Assembly: GCF_014836775.1 (NCBI RefSeq) | Contig: NZ_JACSQD010000004.1 | Location: 177,016 to 241,015, forward strand | DNA from: Arthrobacter gallicola | GTDB taxonomy: Bacteria > Actinomycetota > Actinomycetes > Actinomycetales > Micrococcaceae | Direction: 5' to 3' | DNA length: 64,000 bases | Part shown: positions 55,368 to 64,000 of the stretch, piece after piece | Position numbering within the stretch: the first letter of the stretch is position 1 | How the letters are laid out: every line of letters begins with the position of its first letter | Translations under genes and position numbers: made by a program | The notes under the pieces: model-generated | Told to the model about the DNA's origin: nothing | What the model saw: only the letters and a program-made list of their open reading frames with translations | Database searches by the model: none

Positions 55368-55373
55368 TAGACT
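55368..55373 (+). promoter_or_regulatory. Leaderless-type -10 element of the asparaginase gene
   Basis: TAGACT ends six bases before the ATG at 55380 and there is no ribosome site. It is the same hexamer and spacing as before the penicillin-binding-protein gene. A clear -35 is not visible. Confidence 0.5.
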
Positions 55374-55379
55374 GGCAGT

Positions 55380-56384
55380 ATGTCTGCCACCTTTACTGCC
55401 GCTGATGCCGTCGAACTCGCCGTTGTGGAACGCAACGGCTTCATTGAGTCCCGGCACGTGGGGTCCGCCGTCGTCCTCTCCGGAGACGGGTCGGTGGTGA
55501 CTTCCCTGGGCGACATCACAACACCGGTGTTCCCCCGCTCCTCCCTAAAACCCTTCCAGGCAGTTGCCGCCATGCAGGCCGGCGTTCCACTGCGTGGACC
55601 GCAGGTGGCCCTGGCCGCAGCCAGCCACACCGGCGCCAAGGAACACACCGACGTCGTCCGCGGCATGCTGGAGGCCGCAGGCCTGACCGAAGACCACCTG
55701 CAGTGCCCGGCGGACTGGCCACAGAACGAGGAAGCCCGGACAGCATTGATCCGCTCCGGCGCAGGCAAGCAGAAAATCGCCTTCAACTGCTCCGGCAAAC
55801 ATGCCGCATTCCTGTGGGCCTGCACCGAAAACGGCTGGGACACCGGTACGTACCTGGATCCCCGGCATCCGATGCAGCAGGGCGTGGCCCGCGTGGTCGA
55901 GGAATACTGCGGTGAAGCACCGGCCCACTGGGCTGTGGATGGCTGCGGGGCTCCGCTGGCGGCGGTTTCCTTAACCGGCCTCGCCCGGGGCATCGGCCGG
56001 CTGGCCCAGGCCCCGTCCGGCAAGCACGGCGACGCGCGGGCTGCCACCGTGGCCACGGCCATGCTCGACTACCCGTGGGCCGTACACGGCGCCGGCAAGG
56101 AAAACACCACGGTCATGGAAGACCTGGGGATCATCGCCAAGAGCGGCGCCGAAGGTGTGCTGGTCCTGGGCACCAGCACCGGCGTTGCCGTGGCGCTCAA
56201 GATGCTCGACGGTAATGGCCGGGCCGCCACCCTGGTGGGCCTGACCCTGCTCGCGGCCAGCGGCGCTGTCGACCCCGAGGCCGTCTTCAAGGTCCTCGCG
56301 AAGGTGGTGCCGCCGGTCCTGGGCGGCGGCAACCCGGTGGGCAGCCTCCGGCTGGCCGCCCCCGTCACTGCGCTGCTGGACTAA
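55380..56384 (+). CDS. L-asparaginase II family protein
   Basis: A 334-residue protein of the asparaginase II family (PF06089 type, unrelated to AnsA/AnsB). Conserved stretches: FPRSSLKPFQAVAAMQAG, ALAAASHTGAKEHTDVVRGM, FNCSGKHAAFLWAC and VDGCGAPLAAVSLTG. It is expected to hydrolyse asparagine to aspartate and ammonia in the cytoplasm, although members are little characterised. The next gene starts three bases after its stop, so the two form an operon. It is divergent from the purDC operon, and aspartate is a purC substrate, which may or may not be meaningful. Confidence 0.88.
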   Translation: MSATFTAADAVELAVVERNGFIESRHVGSAVVLSGDGSVVTSLGDITTPVFPRSSLKPFQAVAAMQAGVPLRGPQVALAAASHTGAKEHTDVVRGMLEAAGLTEDHLQCPADWPQNEEARTALIRSGAGKQKIAFNCSGKHAAFLWACTENGWDTGTYLDPRHPMQQGVARVVEEYCGEAPAHWAVDGCGAPLAAVSLTGLARGIGRLAQAPSGKHGDARAATVATAMLDYPWAVHGAGKENTTVMEDLGIIAKSGAEGVLVLGTSTGVAVALKMLDGNGRAATLVGLTLLAASGAVDPEAVFKVLAKVVPPVLGGGNPVGSLRLAAPVTALLD

Positions 56385-56387
56385 GCC

Positions 56388-56768
56388 GTGGCACGACGCA
56401 GGATTTCCGCTGCCGACGGCCAGCGCGCTCTCCGCGCCGCGGCGGCCGGCGGAACAGACCGGACGACGACGGCGATGGCCGTGCGCTACGCCCTCGAAGA
56501 GCTGGCCGAACGGGTACCGGGCAACAGCGTGGAAGTCCGGGTGCCTCCGTTCGGCGTCACCCAGTGCATCCCGGGCCCCCGCCACACCCGCGGCACCCCG
56601 CCAAACGTGGTGGAAACAGACGCCGCCACCTGGCTGGGCCTGGTGACCGGTGCCCAGTCCTGGGCCGGTGCCGTCGCCGCCGGAAAAGTCTCAGCCTCTG
56701 GGCTCCGAGCTGACCTCTCCGAGTGTCTTCCGCTCTTCCCGGAACTTGGCACCGGCGTCCGGCAGTAG
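56388..56768 (+). CDS. Sterol-carrier-fold (SCP2-like) small protein
   Basis: A 126-residue protein: [55 protein letters not shown] and [19 protein letters not shown]. This matches the actinobacterial sterol carrier family protein found upstream of purF (Rv0807 position in M. tuberculosis). It has the hydrophobic-pocket type fold but no known ligand here. The start is GTG, three bases after the asparaginase stop, so translation is coupled. Confidence 0.8.
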   Translation: MARRRISAADGQRALRAAAAGGTDRTTTAMAVRYALEELAERVPGNSVEVRVPPFGVTQCIPGPRHTRGTPPNVVETDAATWLGLVTGAQSWAGAVAAGKVSASGLRADLSECLPLFPELGTGVRQ

Positions 56769-56781
56769 CCTCTACTGCCGG

Positions 56782-56787
56782 TAGAAT
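56782..56787 (+). promoter_or_regulatory. Leaderless-type -10 element of the small membrane-protein gene
   Basis: TAGAAT ends six bases before the ATG at 56794, without a ribosome site. It is the closest match to TATAAT among the leaderless candidates in the window. It overlaps the CTACTGCCGGTAG palindrome-like stretch just before it. Confidence 0.55.
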
Positions 56788-56793
56788 TCCCCT

Positions 56794-57114
56794 ATGACTT
56801 CAGAGCAGCACAGCCCTGAGCGGCGCGAGATCACCATTCGCCGAGCTCCCCGCTTCGTTCCCTTTATGGTGCTGGGCGCGGTTGCCGCCTTCGTTGTGGC
56901 CGTCATTATGGCCTACACCGGCCCCGAGAATGCGCAGTACACCCGTGAATCGGTGCTGGGCTTCTTCTTTGTGATCCTTGCGCTTCCCGGCGTGGCTCTG
57001 GGCTCGATTCTCGCGCTGGTCCTGGACCGGATCAGCGTCCGCCGCGCCAAGCATGCCATCGTCGAGGCAGCAGATGACGAGCCGCGAACCGCCGGCGGGT
57101 CCCACTCCGCGTAA
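56794..57114 (+). CDS. Two-helix membrane protein upstream of purF, function unknown
   Basis: A 106-residue protein with a short basic N-terminus (REITIRRAPRFVPF) and two hydrophobic helices (VLGAVAAFVVAVIMAYTG and FFFVILALPGVALGSILALV). A charged tail (LDRISVRRAKHAIVEAADDE) follows. The GPENAQYTRESVLGFF loop between helices looks conserved in actinobacteria, where this gene commonly precedes purF. No function is known to me. Confidence 0.78.
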   Translation: MTSEQHSPERREITIRRAPRFVPFMVLGAVAAFVVAVIMAYTGPENAQYTRESVLGFFFVILALPGVALGSILALVLDRISVRRAKHAIVEAADDEPRTAGGSHSA

Positions 57115-57165
57115 CGCACTGCCCCAGAACCGGTTGCACGCGGTGATCATGAGAGAATAATTCCT

Positions 57166-58719
57166 ATGGCACGCGGTGACGGAAAGCTTTCCCACGATCT
57201 CATGCCCGGCGAGAAAGGACCGCAGGATGCCTGCGGTGTTTTCGGTGTCTGGGCCCCCGGCGAAGAGGTAGCGAAGCTTACCTATTACGGTCTGTATGCG
57301 CTGCAGCACCGCGGACAGGAGTCCGCCGGCATTGCAACCAGCGACGGCAACCGGATCAGCGTTTATAAGGATATGGGCCTGGTCTCCCAGGTTTTCGATG
57401 AGACCACCCTGAACACCTTGGTGGGGCACATCGCCATCGGCCACTGCCGCTATTCCACCACCGGCGGCTCCCACTGGGCCAACGCGCAGCCGACCCTCGG
57501 CGCGACCGCCGCCGGCACGGTAGCCCTGGCCCACAACGGCAATCTCACCAACTCCGCAGAACTGTATGAATTGATCCTGGAACGCCAGGGCCGCCCCCGC
57601 GCCGGTGAAATCGCGCAGGGCAACACCTCCGACACAGCACTGGTCACCGCCCTCCTCAACGGCACGGACGGCCGCTCGCTGGAAGCAACAGCGCTCGAGC
57701 TGCTGCCCAAGCTGCGCGGGGCTTTCTCCTTTGTCTTTATGGATGAGGGCACGCTCTACGCCGCACGTGACACCTACGGCGTCCGCCCGCTGGTCCTCGG
57801 CCGGCTGAACCGCGGCTGGGTCGTCGCGTCCGAAGGCTCTGCCCTGGCCACCGTCGGCGCCACCTTCATCCGGGAGATCAAGCCCGGTGAGTTCATCGCG
57901 ATCGATGAAAACGGTGTCCGTTCCCAGACCTTCGGGGAACCGACCCCTGCCGGCTGCGTGTTCGAGTACGTTTACCTGGCCCGGCCCGATGCCTCAATCA
58001 ACGGGCGCTCCGTCTACGAATCCCGCGTGGAAATGGGCCGTCAGCTGGCCCGCGAAAATTCGGTGGAAGCAGACATTGTGATTCCCGTGCCGGAATCCGG
58101 CACGCCCGCGGCCGTGGGCTACGCCGAGGAGTCCGGCATCCCGTTCGCGCATGGCTTCGTGAAGAACTCCTACGTGGGCCGCACCTTCATTCAGCCCAGC
58201 CAGACCCTGCGCCAGCTGGGGATCAAGCTGAAGCTCAATGCCCTGGAATCCGTGATCCGCGGCAAGCGTGTGGTGGTGGTGGACGACTCGATCGTCCGCG
58301 GCAACACCCAGCGGGCCATCGTGCGCATGCTGCGTGAGGTCGGTGCCAAGGAAGTCCACGTCAAGATCTCCTCTCCTCCCGTTCAGTGGCCCTGCTTCTA
58401 CGGCATCGATTTCGCTTCCCGGGCCGAACTGATCGCCAACGGTGCCGAGATCGAAGAAATCTGCACGTCCATCGGAGCGGACACCCTGGCCTACATCTCC
58501 GGCGACGGGATGATCGGCGCCACCCAGCAGCCGCGGGAAAAGCTCTGCACGGCCTGCTTCACCGGCGATTACCCCATCGAACTACCCTCCGCTGACCGCC
58601 TGGGCAAAAACCTGCTGGAGAACCCCGCGGACGCGGACGGATCCAACGGCTGCGATCCCGGGCCGGACAGTGAATTCGAGACCCTCCTGACCCCGACAGA
58701 CAAGAAAGAATCAGTATGA
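57166..58719 (+). CDS. purF: Amidophosphoribosyltransferase
   Basis: The 517-residue glutamine PRPP amidotransferase makes phosphoribosylamine, the first committed step of purine synthesis. The N-terminal cysteine nucleophile is in QDACGVFGVWAPGEE after a 22-residue propeptide that must be removed. Then come LQHRGQESAGIATSDG, the PRPP loop VVVVDDSIVRGNTQRA, and cysteines (CTACFTGDYP, with CxF upstream) suited to the iron-sulfur cluster of this type. GAGAATAA lies just before the ATG and there is no ribosome site, suggesting a leaderless start. It overlaps purM by ATGA. Confidence 0.96.
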   Translation: MARGDGKLSHDLMPGEKGPQDACGVFGVWAPGEEVAKLTYYGLYALQHRGQESAGIATSDGNRISVYKDMGLVSQVFDETTLNTLVGHIAIGHCRYSTTGGSHWANAQPTLGATAAGTVALAHNGNLTNSAELYELILERQGRPRAGEIAQGNTSDTALVTALLNGTDGRSLEATALELLPKLRGAFSFVFMDEGTLYAARDTYGVRPLVLGRLNRGWVVASEGSALATVGATFIREIKPGEFIAIDENGVRSQTFGEPTPAGCVFEYVYLARPDASINGRSVYESRVEMGRQLARENSVEADIVIPVPESGTPAAVGYAEESGIPFAHGFVKNSYVGRTFIQPSQTLRQLGIKLKLNALESVIRGKRVVVVDDSIVRGNTQRAIVRMLREVGAKEVHVKISSPPVQWPCFYGIDFASRAELIANGAEIEEICTSIGADTLAYISGDGMIGATQQPREKLCTACFTGDYPIELPSADRLGKNLLENPADADGSNGCDPGPDSEFETLLTPTDKKESV

Positions 58720-59831
58720 GCGCGAGCGAAAACGCCATCACCTACGCCTCCGCAGGTGTGGACGTCGAAGCCGGCGACAAGGCCGTTGAACTGATGAAAG
58801 CGGCCGTGAAGGCCACGCACAATAACAACGTCATCGGCGGGGTCGGCGGCTTCGCCGGGCTCTACGACGTCTCCCGGCTGCTGACCTACAAGAAGCCCCT
58901 GCTGGCAACCTCCACCGACGGGGTCGGCACCAAGGTGGCCATCGCCCAGGCCCTGGACATCCACCACACCATCGGCTTCGACCTGGTGGGCATGGTGGTG
59001 GACGACATCGTTGTGGTCGGCGCCGAACCGCTGTTTATGACCGATTACATTGCCTGCGGCAAGGTGGTCCCCGAACGCATCGCGGATATTGTGCGCGGCA
59101 TTGCCGCCGCCTGTGAAGTTGCCGGCACCGCCCTGGTGGGCGGGGAGACCGCGGAGCACCCCGGCCTGCTCGGTGTTGACGAGTACGACGTCGCCGGTGC
59201 CGCCACCGGCGTCGTCGAAGCTGCTGATCTGCTCGGTCCGGAGCGCGTTCGCAACGGTGACGTTGTTATCGGCATGGCGTCCTCCGGTATTCACTCCAAC
59301 GGTTACTCACTGGTCCGCCGCGTCATCAATCACGCCGGCTGGCAGCTCGAGCGCCAGATCCCGGAACTGGGACGCACCCTCGGCGAAGAACTGCTGGAAC
59401 CGACCCGCGTGTACGCAGCCGACTGCCTGGACCTGGCCCGCTACGCCCCTGCAGGTGTCCACGGGTTCAGCCATGTGACCGGCGGCGGTCTGGCCGCTAA
59501 CCTGGCCCGGGTGCTGCCCAAGGGCATGGAAGCCACCATTGACCGCTCCACCTGGGAACTTCCCCCGGTCTTCAAGCTCGTGGGCGAACTCGGCAACGTC
59601 CCGCTGCCGGATCTGGAGCGGACACTGAACCTCGGCGTCGGTATGGTCGCGATCGTCGACGCCGCCGGTGCCGATGCAGCGCTGGCCCGCCTCGCCGAGC
59701 GCGGAGTCCCGGCCTGGACCATGGGCACCGTGGGACCCGCAGGGGAACCCGACACCGCTAACCCGGACTACGTCCAGGGCGCCAAGGGTGTCGACGGCGG
59801 CGCAGTGCGTCTGGTCGGCAGCTACGCCTAG
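58716..59831 (+). CDS. purM: Phosphoribosylformylglycinamidine cyclo-ligase
   Basis: The 371-residue AIR synthetase closes the imidazole ring with ATP. Conserved: TYASAGVDVEAGDKAVELMK, GGFAGLYDVS, LLATSTDGVGTKVAIAQAL, GFDLVGMVVDDIVVVGAEPL, ALVGGETAEHPGL and HGFSHVTGGGLAANLARVL. Length and order are standard. The ATG overlaps the purF stop. A strong hairpin ends the operon. Confidence 0.96.
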   Translation: MSASENAITYASAGVDVEAGDKAVELMKAAVKATHNNNVIGGVGGFAGLYDVSRLLTYKKPLLATSTDGVGTKVAIAQALDIHHTIGFDLVGMVVDDIVVVGAEPLFMTDYIACGKVVPERIADIVRGIAAACEVAGTALVGGETAEHPGLLGVDEYDVAGAATGVVEAADLLGPERVRNGDVVIGMASSGIHSNGYSLVRRVINHAGWQLERQIPELGRTLGEELLEPTRVYAADCLDLARYAPAGVHGFSHVTGGGLAANLARVLPKGMEATIDRSTWELPPVFKLVGELGNVPLPDLERTLNLGVGMVAIVDAAGADAALARLAERGVPAWTMGTVGPAGEPDTANPDYVQGAKGVDGGAVRLVGSYA

Positions 59832-59850
59832 GCATTCCACAGCTTTCAAC

Positions 59851-59892
59851 GCAAAGAGGGTGGCCACTCGAAGGAGTGGCCACCCTCTTTGC
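59851..59892 (+). terminator. Terminator of the purF-purM operon
   Basis: The arms GCAAAGAGGGTGGCCACTC and GAGTGGCCACCCTCTTTGC are perfect over 19 bp with a four-base loop. The right arm ends in CTTTGC, giving a short T run. It is 20 bp after the purM stop. Confidence 0.85.
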
Positions 59893-60001
59893 ATATGCCC
59901 GGAGCTGGTCTTCGCCGCTGGTCTTTAGAGATGGCCCGTGGTGGGAAAGCCGGGCTGGTTCCGGCGGAGTCTGCGGCGGCTGGCGAATTAACCGCTTAAA
60001 C

Positions 60002-60045
60002 GCCCTTCAGCGGATCCACCGACTGGTGATCCGCTGAAGGAGGGC
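60002..60045 (-). terminator. Hairpin after the DUF3073 gene
   Basis: CCTTCAGCGGATC and GATCCGCTGAAGG are 13-bp perfect arms, extended by CACC/GGTG inside and GCCC/GGGC outside with one-base bulges. It lies 36 bp past the stop of the minus-strand DUF3073 gene and is followed by GTTTAA on that strand. Confidence 0.7.
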
Positions 60046-60080
60046 AATTGGCTTGCCGAAGAACGATTCGTTCGCTGCAT

Positions 60081-60314
60081 CTAGCCGATGCGGCGGGAAC
60101 CCTCGTCGTCGTCATCGTCGCCAAATTGATCTGCGTACTTATCCTCGTACGCCGAGTAATCCGGCTCGGCCGGTTCCTCGGGATATCGACTCGAAGGACG
60201 GCTCGCAGGTCCCGACAGCTCACGCTGAAGGGCCGAGTAGTCCGTGGCAGGAGTGAAGTACTTCATCTCGCGTGCCTGCTTGGTTGCTTTTGCCTTTTGA
60301 CGGCCGCGCCCCAT
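60081..60314 (-). CDS. DUF3073 domain protein
   Basis: A 77-residue protein starting MGRGRQKAKATKQAREMKY, the strongly conserved basic start of DUF3073, followed by FTPATDYSALQREL and a very acidic tail (KYADQFGDDDDDEGSRR). The family is restricted to actinobacteria and of unknown function, and typically lies next to purM (Rv0810c position). The gap 60315-60586 upstream is shared with the divergent septum-formation gene. It contains GTAAC-TACAG-GTTAC (60395-60409), a small inverted repeat, but no other gene. Confidence 0.9.
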   Translation of the reverse strand: MGRGRQKAKATKQAREMKYFTPATDYSALQRELSGPASRPSSRYPEEPAEPDYSAYEDKYADQFGDDDDDEGSRRIG

Positions 60315-60586
60315 GGCGTGACCCCCTTTTTGCGTCGATCCGGAGGTGGTCGCTCGGGCAGGAGAGCGAGGCCCCGGAATTTGGTCAATTTGTCGTAACT
60401 ACAGGTTACATGCTTTCCCGCGGCGTTGTGCCCTTGCATGACCTCACGCGCACTCAACTTCCAAGTTTACTCCCGGTCCGCTACCGGCGCGTACTGCGCT
60501 GTCACCTGCAAATTCGCTAAAGTCAGGGAGGAACAGACGTTGCGGGACACCAGCGGGACCACGAACAGGGAGGACAGACGTTCACC

Positions 60587-62485
60587 ATGAGCGATCAGAA
60601 GCGGACGCCGCGGGCAGGCGCACCCCTGCCGGGAAAGTCCCCGCGCACCTCCCCGCCACTGGACGGCAACGCGTCCGGCAAAGGGTCCCAGGCAACACCT
60701 CCCGCAGTTCAGCGAACACCACCTGCCCGGAGCAATCCCGCTACAAGGAGCATTCCAGTTACTAAGCCGCAGCAGTCATCCGCCAGTGGACGTCCCGTAG
60801 CCCAGGGTGACTCCTCCCCCGGCAGAGCAGGCCAGCCCGATGTGCCCGGGAAGTCCGGGAAACCGGGTAAGTCCGGCCGGCGGGTTCCAGGTGCCAAGCG
60901 GCCAGCCGCCGCCAAGAAAGGCACCGTGCCCAAGGGGCTGCTCGGTTCCAAGAGCGGTGCCAAACGCCCGGCCCTGAGTACCGGCCCGGGGGCCAAGGAC
61001 GCTTCCGGACCCGCCGACGATCCCACTCTGCCTCCGGAACCATCCAGCGGGCACGAGGTTCCGGACAAGGGATCCACTCCGGGACCGAAAAAGAGCCCTG
61101 AGCAGGGACAGGGCCCGGAGACCGGTGCGGCCCTGCCTGATTTGGCTTCCCACACGGAGGCACCGGAGTGGCTCTCCGGGGACGGCTCCCGCGACGCGGA
61201 AGTCTGGACCGAGGCCTTCGACGCCGAGGTTCAGCAGTCGCCACCTGCTGAACCCCAAGTTGTTCCAGCCGAAGACGTCCACCTCGCCGAACCCACCCTC
61301 GGTGTCCCGTCCATCAGCGCAGACGTTGCGGAGGCAGCCTCGCTTCCGGCAGCGGCGGCTGAAGTGCGGGCAGTCTCCGAAGAAGCAGCAGAGGCCGGAA
61401 AGCAGGCCGGAATTCCCGAGCCGGCCCCTGAAGGCACGGAAGTCGCCGTCGACGCCGGCGAGGGTCTTACCGAACTGGAATCCGACGCCGACGGCACCAC
61501 TGCAGCCGAGGCAACCGGGGAAGACAGCACAGCTGCCGATGAAGGCGCTGATGCTGGTGAGACGAAGGCAGAGGGCGCTGCCGAGACTGAACCGGCGGCA
61601 ACAGCGGCGGACCCCGAAACCCCGGACGCTGCGCCCGCTGGCGCTGAACCTGCCGCTGACGCTGGCACTGAGACGGACACCGACGCCGACGCTGGCACTG
61701 ATGACGCTGGCACTGATACCGACACTGCCACTGGAACGTCAGACACCGGCGCTGCCGCTTCAACGGCGAGCGCAGACAGCTCACAGCCCACGATCGTCAC
61801 GTCGTCTGTCAGTAGCGACAGCACCGACCTCGCTGCACCTGTCACTGATTCGTTCGCCTCTCTCGCCCTCATCAAAACAGTTCCGGCTGAGGATCCGGCG
61901 GATACCGGCATTACCCATACGGTCCACCCTTCCGGTTCCACCGCTGTTCCCGCTGATTCCCGGCGGGCACGCCGCACCAGGGAAGCCGCGGAGGCTGCCG
62001 CCAAGAGCACCGGCAGCAGCAGCCGGACAACCCGCATGCTGGTCCTGATCGGATCGATTCTGATCATTGTCCTGCTGGGCATCTGGCTCGCCACCGTCGT
62101 TGCCGACAGCAACCGGGAGGAGGGCGTTCTGGAGGAGTCTGTGTCTCCCATCGATCTGGAAGCAGGAGCCTGCATCCTGGACTTCCAGAGCGTGAACGCA
62201 GAGGTCACAGTTGTTACCTGCGAAACCCCGCACAACGCACAGCTTGTTGCGAGCGAGTCCTACCTCAACTCGGATTCGTTCCCGGGCGCGGACGCCTTGG
62301 CCGCCAAGGCTGAGGAAGTCTGTTCCTCGGTGATGTACACGGATGCTGCGTCCAAGTACGTGGACCTGGAGCTCAACCGTGCTGTCCCGACGCAGAGTTC
62401 CTGGGATGCCGGCGACCGCCGGGTGGATTGCTTCGTGGTTGCTCCTGGTGTGGAACTCTCCGAGTCCCTCATCGTTCAGCCCTAA
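60587..62485 (+). CDS. Membrane-anchored protein with septum-formation domain and long disordered region
   Basis: A 632-residue protein in three parts. Residues 1-180 are Pro/Lys/Gly-rich and basic. Residues 180-450 are Ala/Glu/Asp/Thr-rich and strongly acidic with repeats such as TDTDADAGTDDAGTDTDT. One membrane helix (MLVLIGSILIIVLLGIWLAT) follows near 485. The last 130 residues form an extracytoplasmic domain with four cysteines (GACILDF, VTCETPHNAQLVA, EVCSSV, VDCFVV), matching the septum-formation family (PF13845 type). It is thought to act at the division site, but no direct role is established. GGGAGG lies upstream of the ATG. Confidence 0.8.
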   Translation: MSDQKRTPRAGAPLPGKSPRTSPPLDGNASGKGSQATPPAVQRTPPARSNPATRSIPVTKPQQSSASGRPVAQGDSSPGRAGQPDVPGKSGKPGKSGRRVPGAKRPAAAKKGTVPKGLLGSKSGAKRPALSTGPGAKDASGPADDPTLPPEPSSGHEVPDKGSTPGPKKSPEQGQGPETGAALPDLASHTEAPEWLSGDGSRDAEVWTEAFDAEVQQSPPAEPQVVPAEDVHLAEPTLGVPSISADVAEAASLPAAAAEVRAVSEEAAEAGKQAGIPEPAPEGTEVAVDAGEGLTELESDADGTTAAEATGEDSTAADEGADAGETKAEGAAETEPAATAADPETPDAAPAGAEPAADAGTETDTDADAGTDDAGTDTDTATGTSDTGAAASTASADSSQPTIVTSSVSSDSTDLAAPVTDSFASLALIKTVPAEDPADTGITHTVHPSGSTAVPADSRRARRTREAAEAAAKSTGSSSRTTRMLVLIGSILIIVLLGIWLATVVADSNREEGVLEESVSPIDLEAGACILDFQSVNAEVTVVTCETPHNAQLVASESYLNSDSFPGADALAAKAEEVCSSVMYTDAASKYVDLELNRAVPTQSSWDAGDRRVDCFVVAPGVELSESLIVQP

Positions 62486-62541
62486 GACCCGTCCAGGCGT
62501 CAGACCCGGCCAGGCGTAGGGCACGCGCCCCGGACGCGCAA

Positions 62542-62578
62542 AAAGCCGGAAGGCCGCCAAGGGCGGGCTTCCGGCTTT
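62542..62578. terminator. Bidirectional terminator between the septum-domain gene and clpB
   Basis: AAAGCCGGAAG and CTTCCGGCTTT are perfect 11-bp arms around a 15-base G/C-rich loop. AAAA on the left and TTTCT on the right give short runs for both strands. It lies between convergent genes. Confidence 0.82.
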
Positions 62579-62592
62579 CTGCCTGCCGGGGA

Positions 62593-64000
62593 CTATCCGA
62601 CGGGCGCCACGGCTTCGACGCTCAGGCCCTGGGCCGCCAGTTCATCGCCGTTGACGGCCTCGGGCCGGTCCACCAGGACGGTGTCGCCGTCGGAGATCCG
62701 GCCGGCCAGGATGCCCTTGGCCAGTTTGTCCCCGATTTCCCGCTGCACCAGCCGGCGCAGCGGCCGGGCACCATACGCCGGATCGTACCCGGTCAGCGCC
62801 AGCCATTCCCGTGCCGCGTCGGTGACCTTCAGGGTCAGGCGGCGGTCCCGGAGCCGGGACGCGAGGCCACGCACCTGAATGTCCACGATCTTGGACAGCT
62901 CCTCCAGGTTCAGCGGATCAAAGAGGATGATGTCATCCAGCCGGTTCAGGAACTCCGGTTTGAAGTTGGCGTTCACCATGGACATCACCGATTCGCGCTT
63001 CTGGTCCTCGTTCAGCCCCGGATCCACCAGGAACTGGGAGCCGAGGTTGGAGGTCAGGATCAGGATAACGTTGCGGAAGTCCACGGTGCGGCCTTGTCCG
63101 TCCGTCAGCCGCCCGTCGTCGAGGACCTGCAGCAGAATATCGAAGACATCCGAATGGGCCTTCTCCACCTCGTCCAGCAGAATGACGGAGTAGGGACGCC
63201 GGCGGACCGCTTCGGTGAGCTGGCCGCCCTCCTCGTATCCGACGTATCCCGGAGGGGCACCAACCAGGCGGGACACCGTGTGCTTTTCGGCGTATTCGCT
63301 CATGTCCATGCGGACGATCGCGCGTTCGTCGTCGAAAATAAACTCCGCGAGGGCCTTGGCCAGCTCAGTCTTGCCTACGCCGGTGGGCCCCAGGAACAGG
63401 AAGGAACCCGTGGGCCGGTCCGGGTCGCTGACCCCGGCACGGGAGCGCCGGACGGCGTCCGCCACCGCAGCAACGGCCTTGGTCTGCCCGATCAGCCGGG
63501 ACCCGATGACTGACTCCATCTCCAGCAGCTTCTGCGACTCCCCCTGGAGCATGCGGCCGGCGGGGATGCCGGTCCAGGCCGACACGACTTCGGCGATGTC
63601 GTCGGCAGTGACTTCCTCCGACACCATCAGTTCCCTGGCACCCTCACCGAACTGATCCTGCTCGGCTTCCTGCGCGGCATCAAGTTCCTTCTGCATGGCC
63701 GGGATTTCGCCGTACAGGATCCGGGAGGCCTCGGTGAGATCGCCGTCGCGCTGGGCCTTTTCGGCGAGTGAGCGCAGTTCGTCGATCCGGGCCTTGATAT
63801 CGCCAACCCGGTTGAGGCCGGCTTTCTCCGACTCCCAGCGGGCGTTCAGGGCAGCAAGCTGCTCCTTCTTGTTCGCCATGTCCTCACGGAGCACCTCCAG
63901 GCGTTCCAGCGACGCTTCGTCTGTCTCCCCGGAGATGGCCAGCTCCTCCATGGTGAGCCGGTCGACGGCGCGGCGCAGTTCGTCGATTTCCTCCGGTGCG
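62593..64000 (-). CDS. clpB: ATP-dependent disaggregase ClpB, C-terminal part; start lies beyond the window
   Basis: The frame is open on the minus strand to the window edge, so the N-terminal domain and first ATPase are missing. Visible is the coiled-coil M domain (about 63,600-64,000: DKLEE-type heptads such as ELRSLAEKAQRDGDLTEASR), then the second AAA+ ATPase with Walker A FLGPTGVGKTELAKAL, Walker B VILLDEVEKAHSDVF, sensor 1 LILTSNLGS and the arginine finger region FLNRLDDIILFDPL. The C-terminal small domain ends in YGARPLRRLVQREIGDKLAK. ClpB rescues aggregated proteins with DnaK. The gene lacks a ClpP-binding loop, as expected for ClpB. Confidence 0.95.
   Translation of the reverse strand, partial: APEEIDELRRAVDRLTMEELAISGETDEASLERLEVLREDMANKKEQLAALNARWESEKAGLNRVGDIKARIDELRSLAEKAQRDGDLTEASRILYGEIPAMQKELDAAQEAEQDQFGEGARELMVSEEVTADDIAEVVSAWTGIPAGRMLQGESQKLLEMESVIGSRLIGQTKAVAAVADAVRRSRAGVSDPDRPTGSFLFLGPTGVGKTELAKALAEFIFDDERAIVRMDMSEYAEKHTVSRLVGAPPGYVGYEEGGQLTEAVRRRPYSVILLDEVEKAHSDVFDILLQVLDDGRLTDGQGRTVDFRNVILILTSNLGSQFLVDPGLNEDQKRESVMSMVNANFKPEFLNRLDDIILFDPLNLEELSKIVDIQVRGLASRLRDRRLTLKVTDAAREWLALTGYDPAYGARPLRRLVQREIGDKLAKGILAGRISDGDTVLVDRPEAVNGDELAAQGLSVEAVAPVG

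Overview
The window is high-GC DNA with dense, overlapping actinobacterial operons. Protein sequences and gene order point to an Arthrobacter-like member of the Micrococcaceae; this is an inference from family resemblance, not a database match. There is no rRNA, plasmid, phage or IS signature. One tRNA (Pro, CGG anticodon) is present. The first and last genes are cut by the window edges.

Layout. (1) 1-5.9 kb: a DHA2-type drug exporter with its divergent TetR regulator, the tRNA hydroxylation enzyme TrhO, a GNAT acetyltransferase and a MrfA-like DEAH helicase. (2) 5.9-13.9 kb: a divergent polyol/pentitol module. A SorC-type regulator, xylulokinase and HAD phosphatase face a zinc polyol dehydrogenase and a complete sugar ABC importer, with a palindromic operator between them. 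(3) 13.9-21.6 kb: a minus-strand Tad pilus cluster (Ssd/CpaE-like, TadA, TadB, TadC, Flp-like pilin, TadE, TadE-like). A secreted tannase/feruloyl-esterase gene sits inside it, between tadC and the pilin. (4) 22-39 kb: housekeeping genes: a stand-alone PolA-type polymerase, CoA-type NUDIX, Nth, a membrane protein, Acs, Ohr with a TetR regulator, an MHS transporter with AroQ, a MarP-like protease, Crp, NUDIX, RidA, DUF4177, a PonA-type penicillin-binding protein and a metallophosphatase. The order of regions 3 and 4, with the helicase of region 1, resembles the Rv3649-Rv3683 stretch of Mycobacterium tuberculosis, with accessory modules inserted. (5) 39.2-42.9 kb: a heterodimeric ABC exporter with one degenerate ATP site. 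(6) 43.0-52.0 kb: directly after tRNA-Pro, a divergent acid-sugar/lactone catabolic locus. It holds a SAF-domain homoserine-dehydrogenase-like oxidoreductase, two amidohydrolases, two ACS-family transporters, a DUF1537 kinase, a class II aldolase and a DeoR regulator. (7) 52.1-64 kb: a reductase-family protein, purC-purD, a possible small Cys-motif ORF, an asparaginase, an SCP-like protein, a membrane protein, purF-purM, DUF3073, a septum-formation-domain protein and clpB (partial).

How they work together. Region 2 can import a pentitol, oxidise it to a ketose and phosphorylate it to a pentose-phosphate-pathway intermediate. Region 6 appears to import sugar acids or lactones, open the lactone, oxidise, phosphorylate, and cleave or decarboxylate to a triose phosphate. 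It lacks the usual LtnD and OtnI enzymes of tetronate pathways and is the best candidate here for an undescribed pathway. Several genes have a TANNNT hexamer 6-7 nt before the start codon, which suggests leaderless transcripts.
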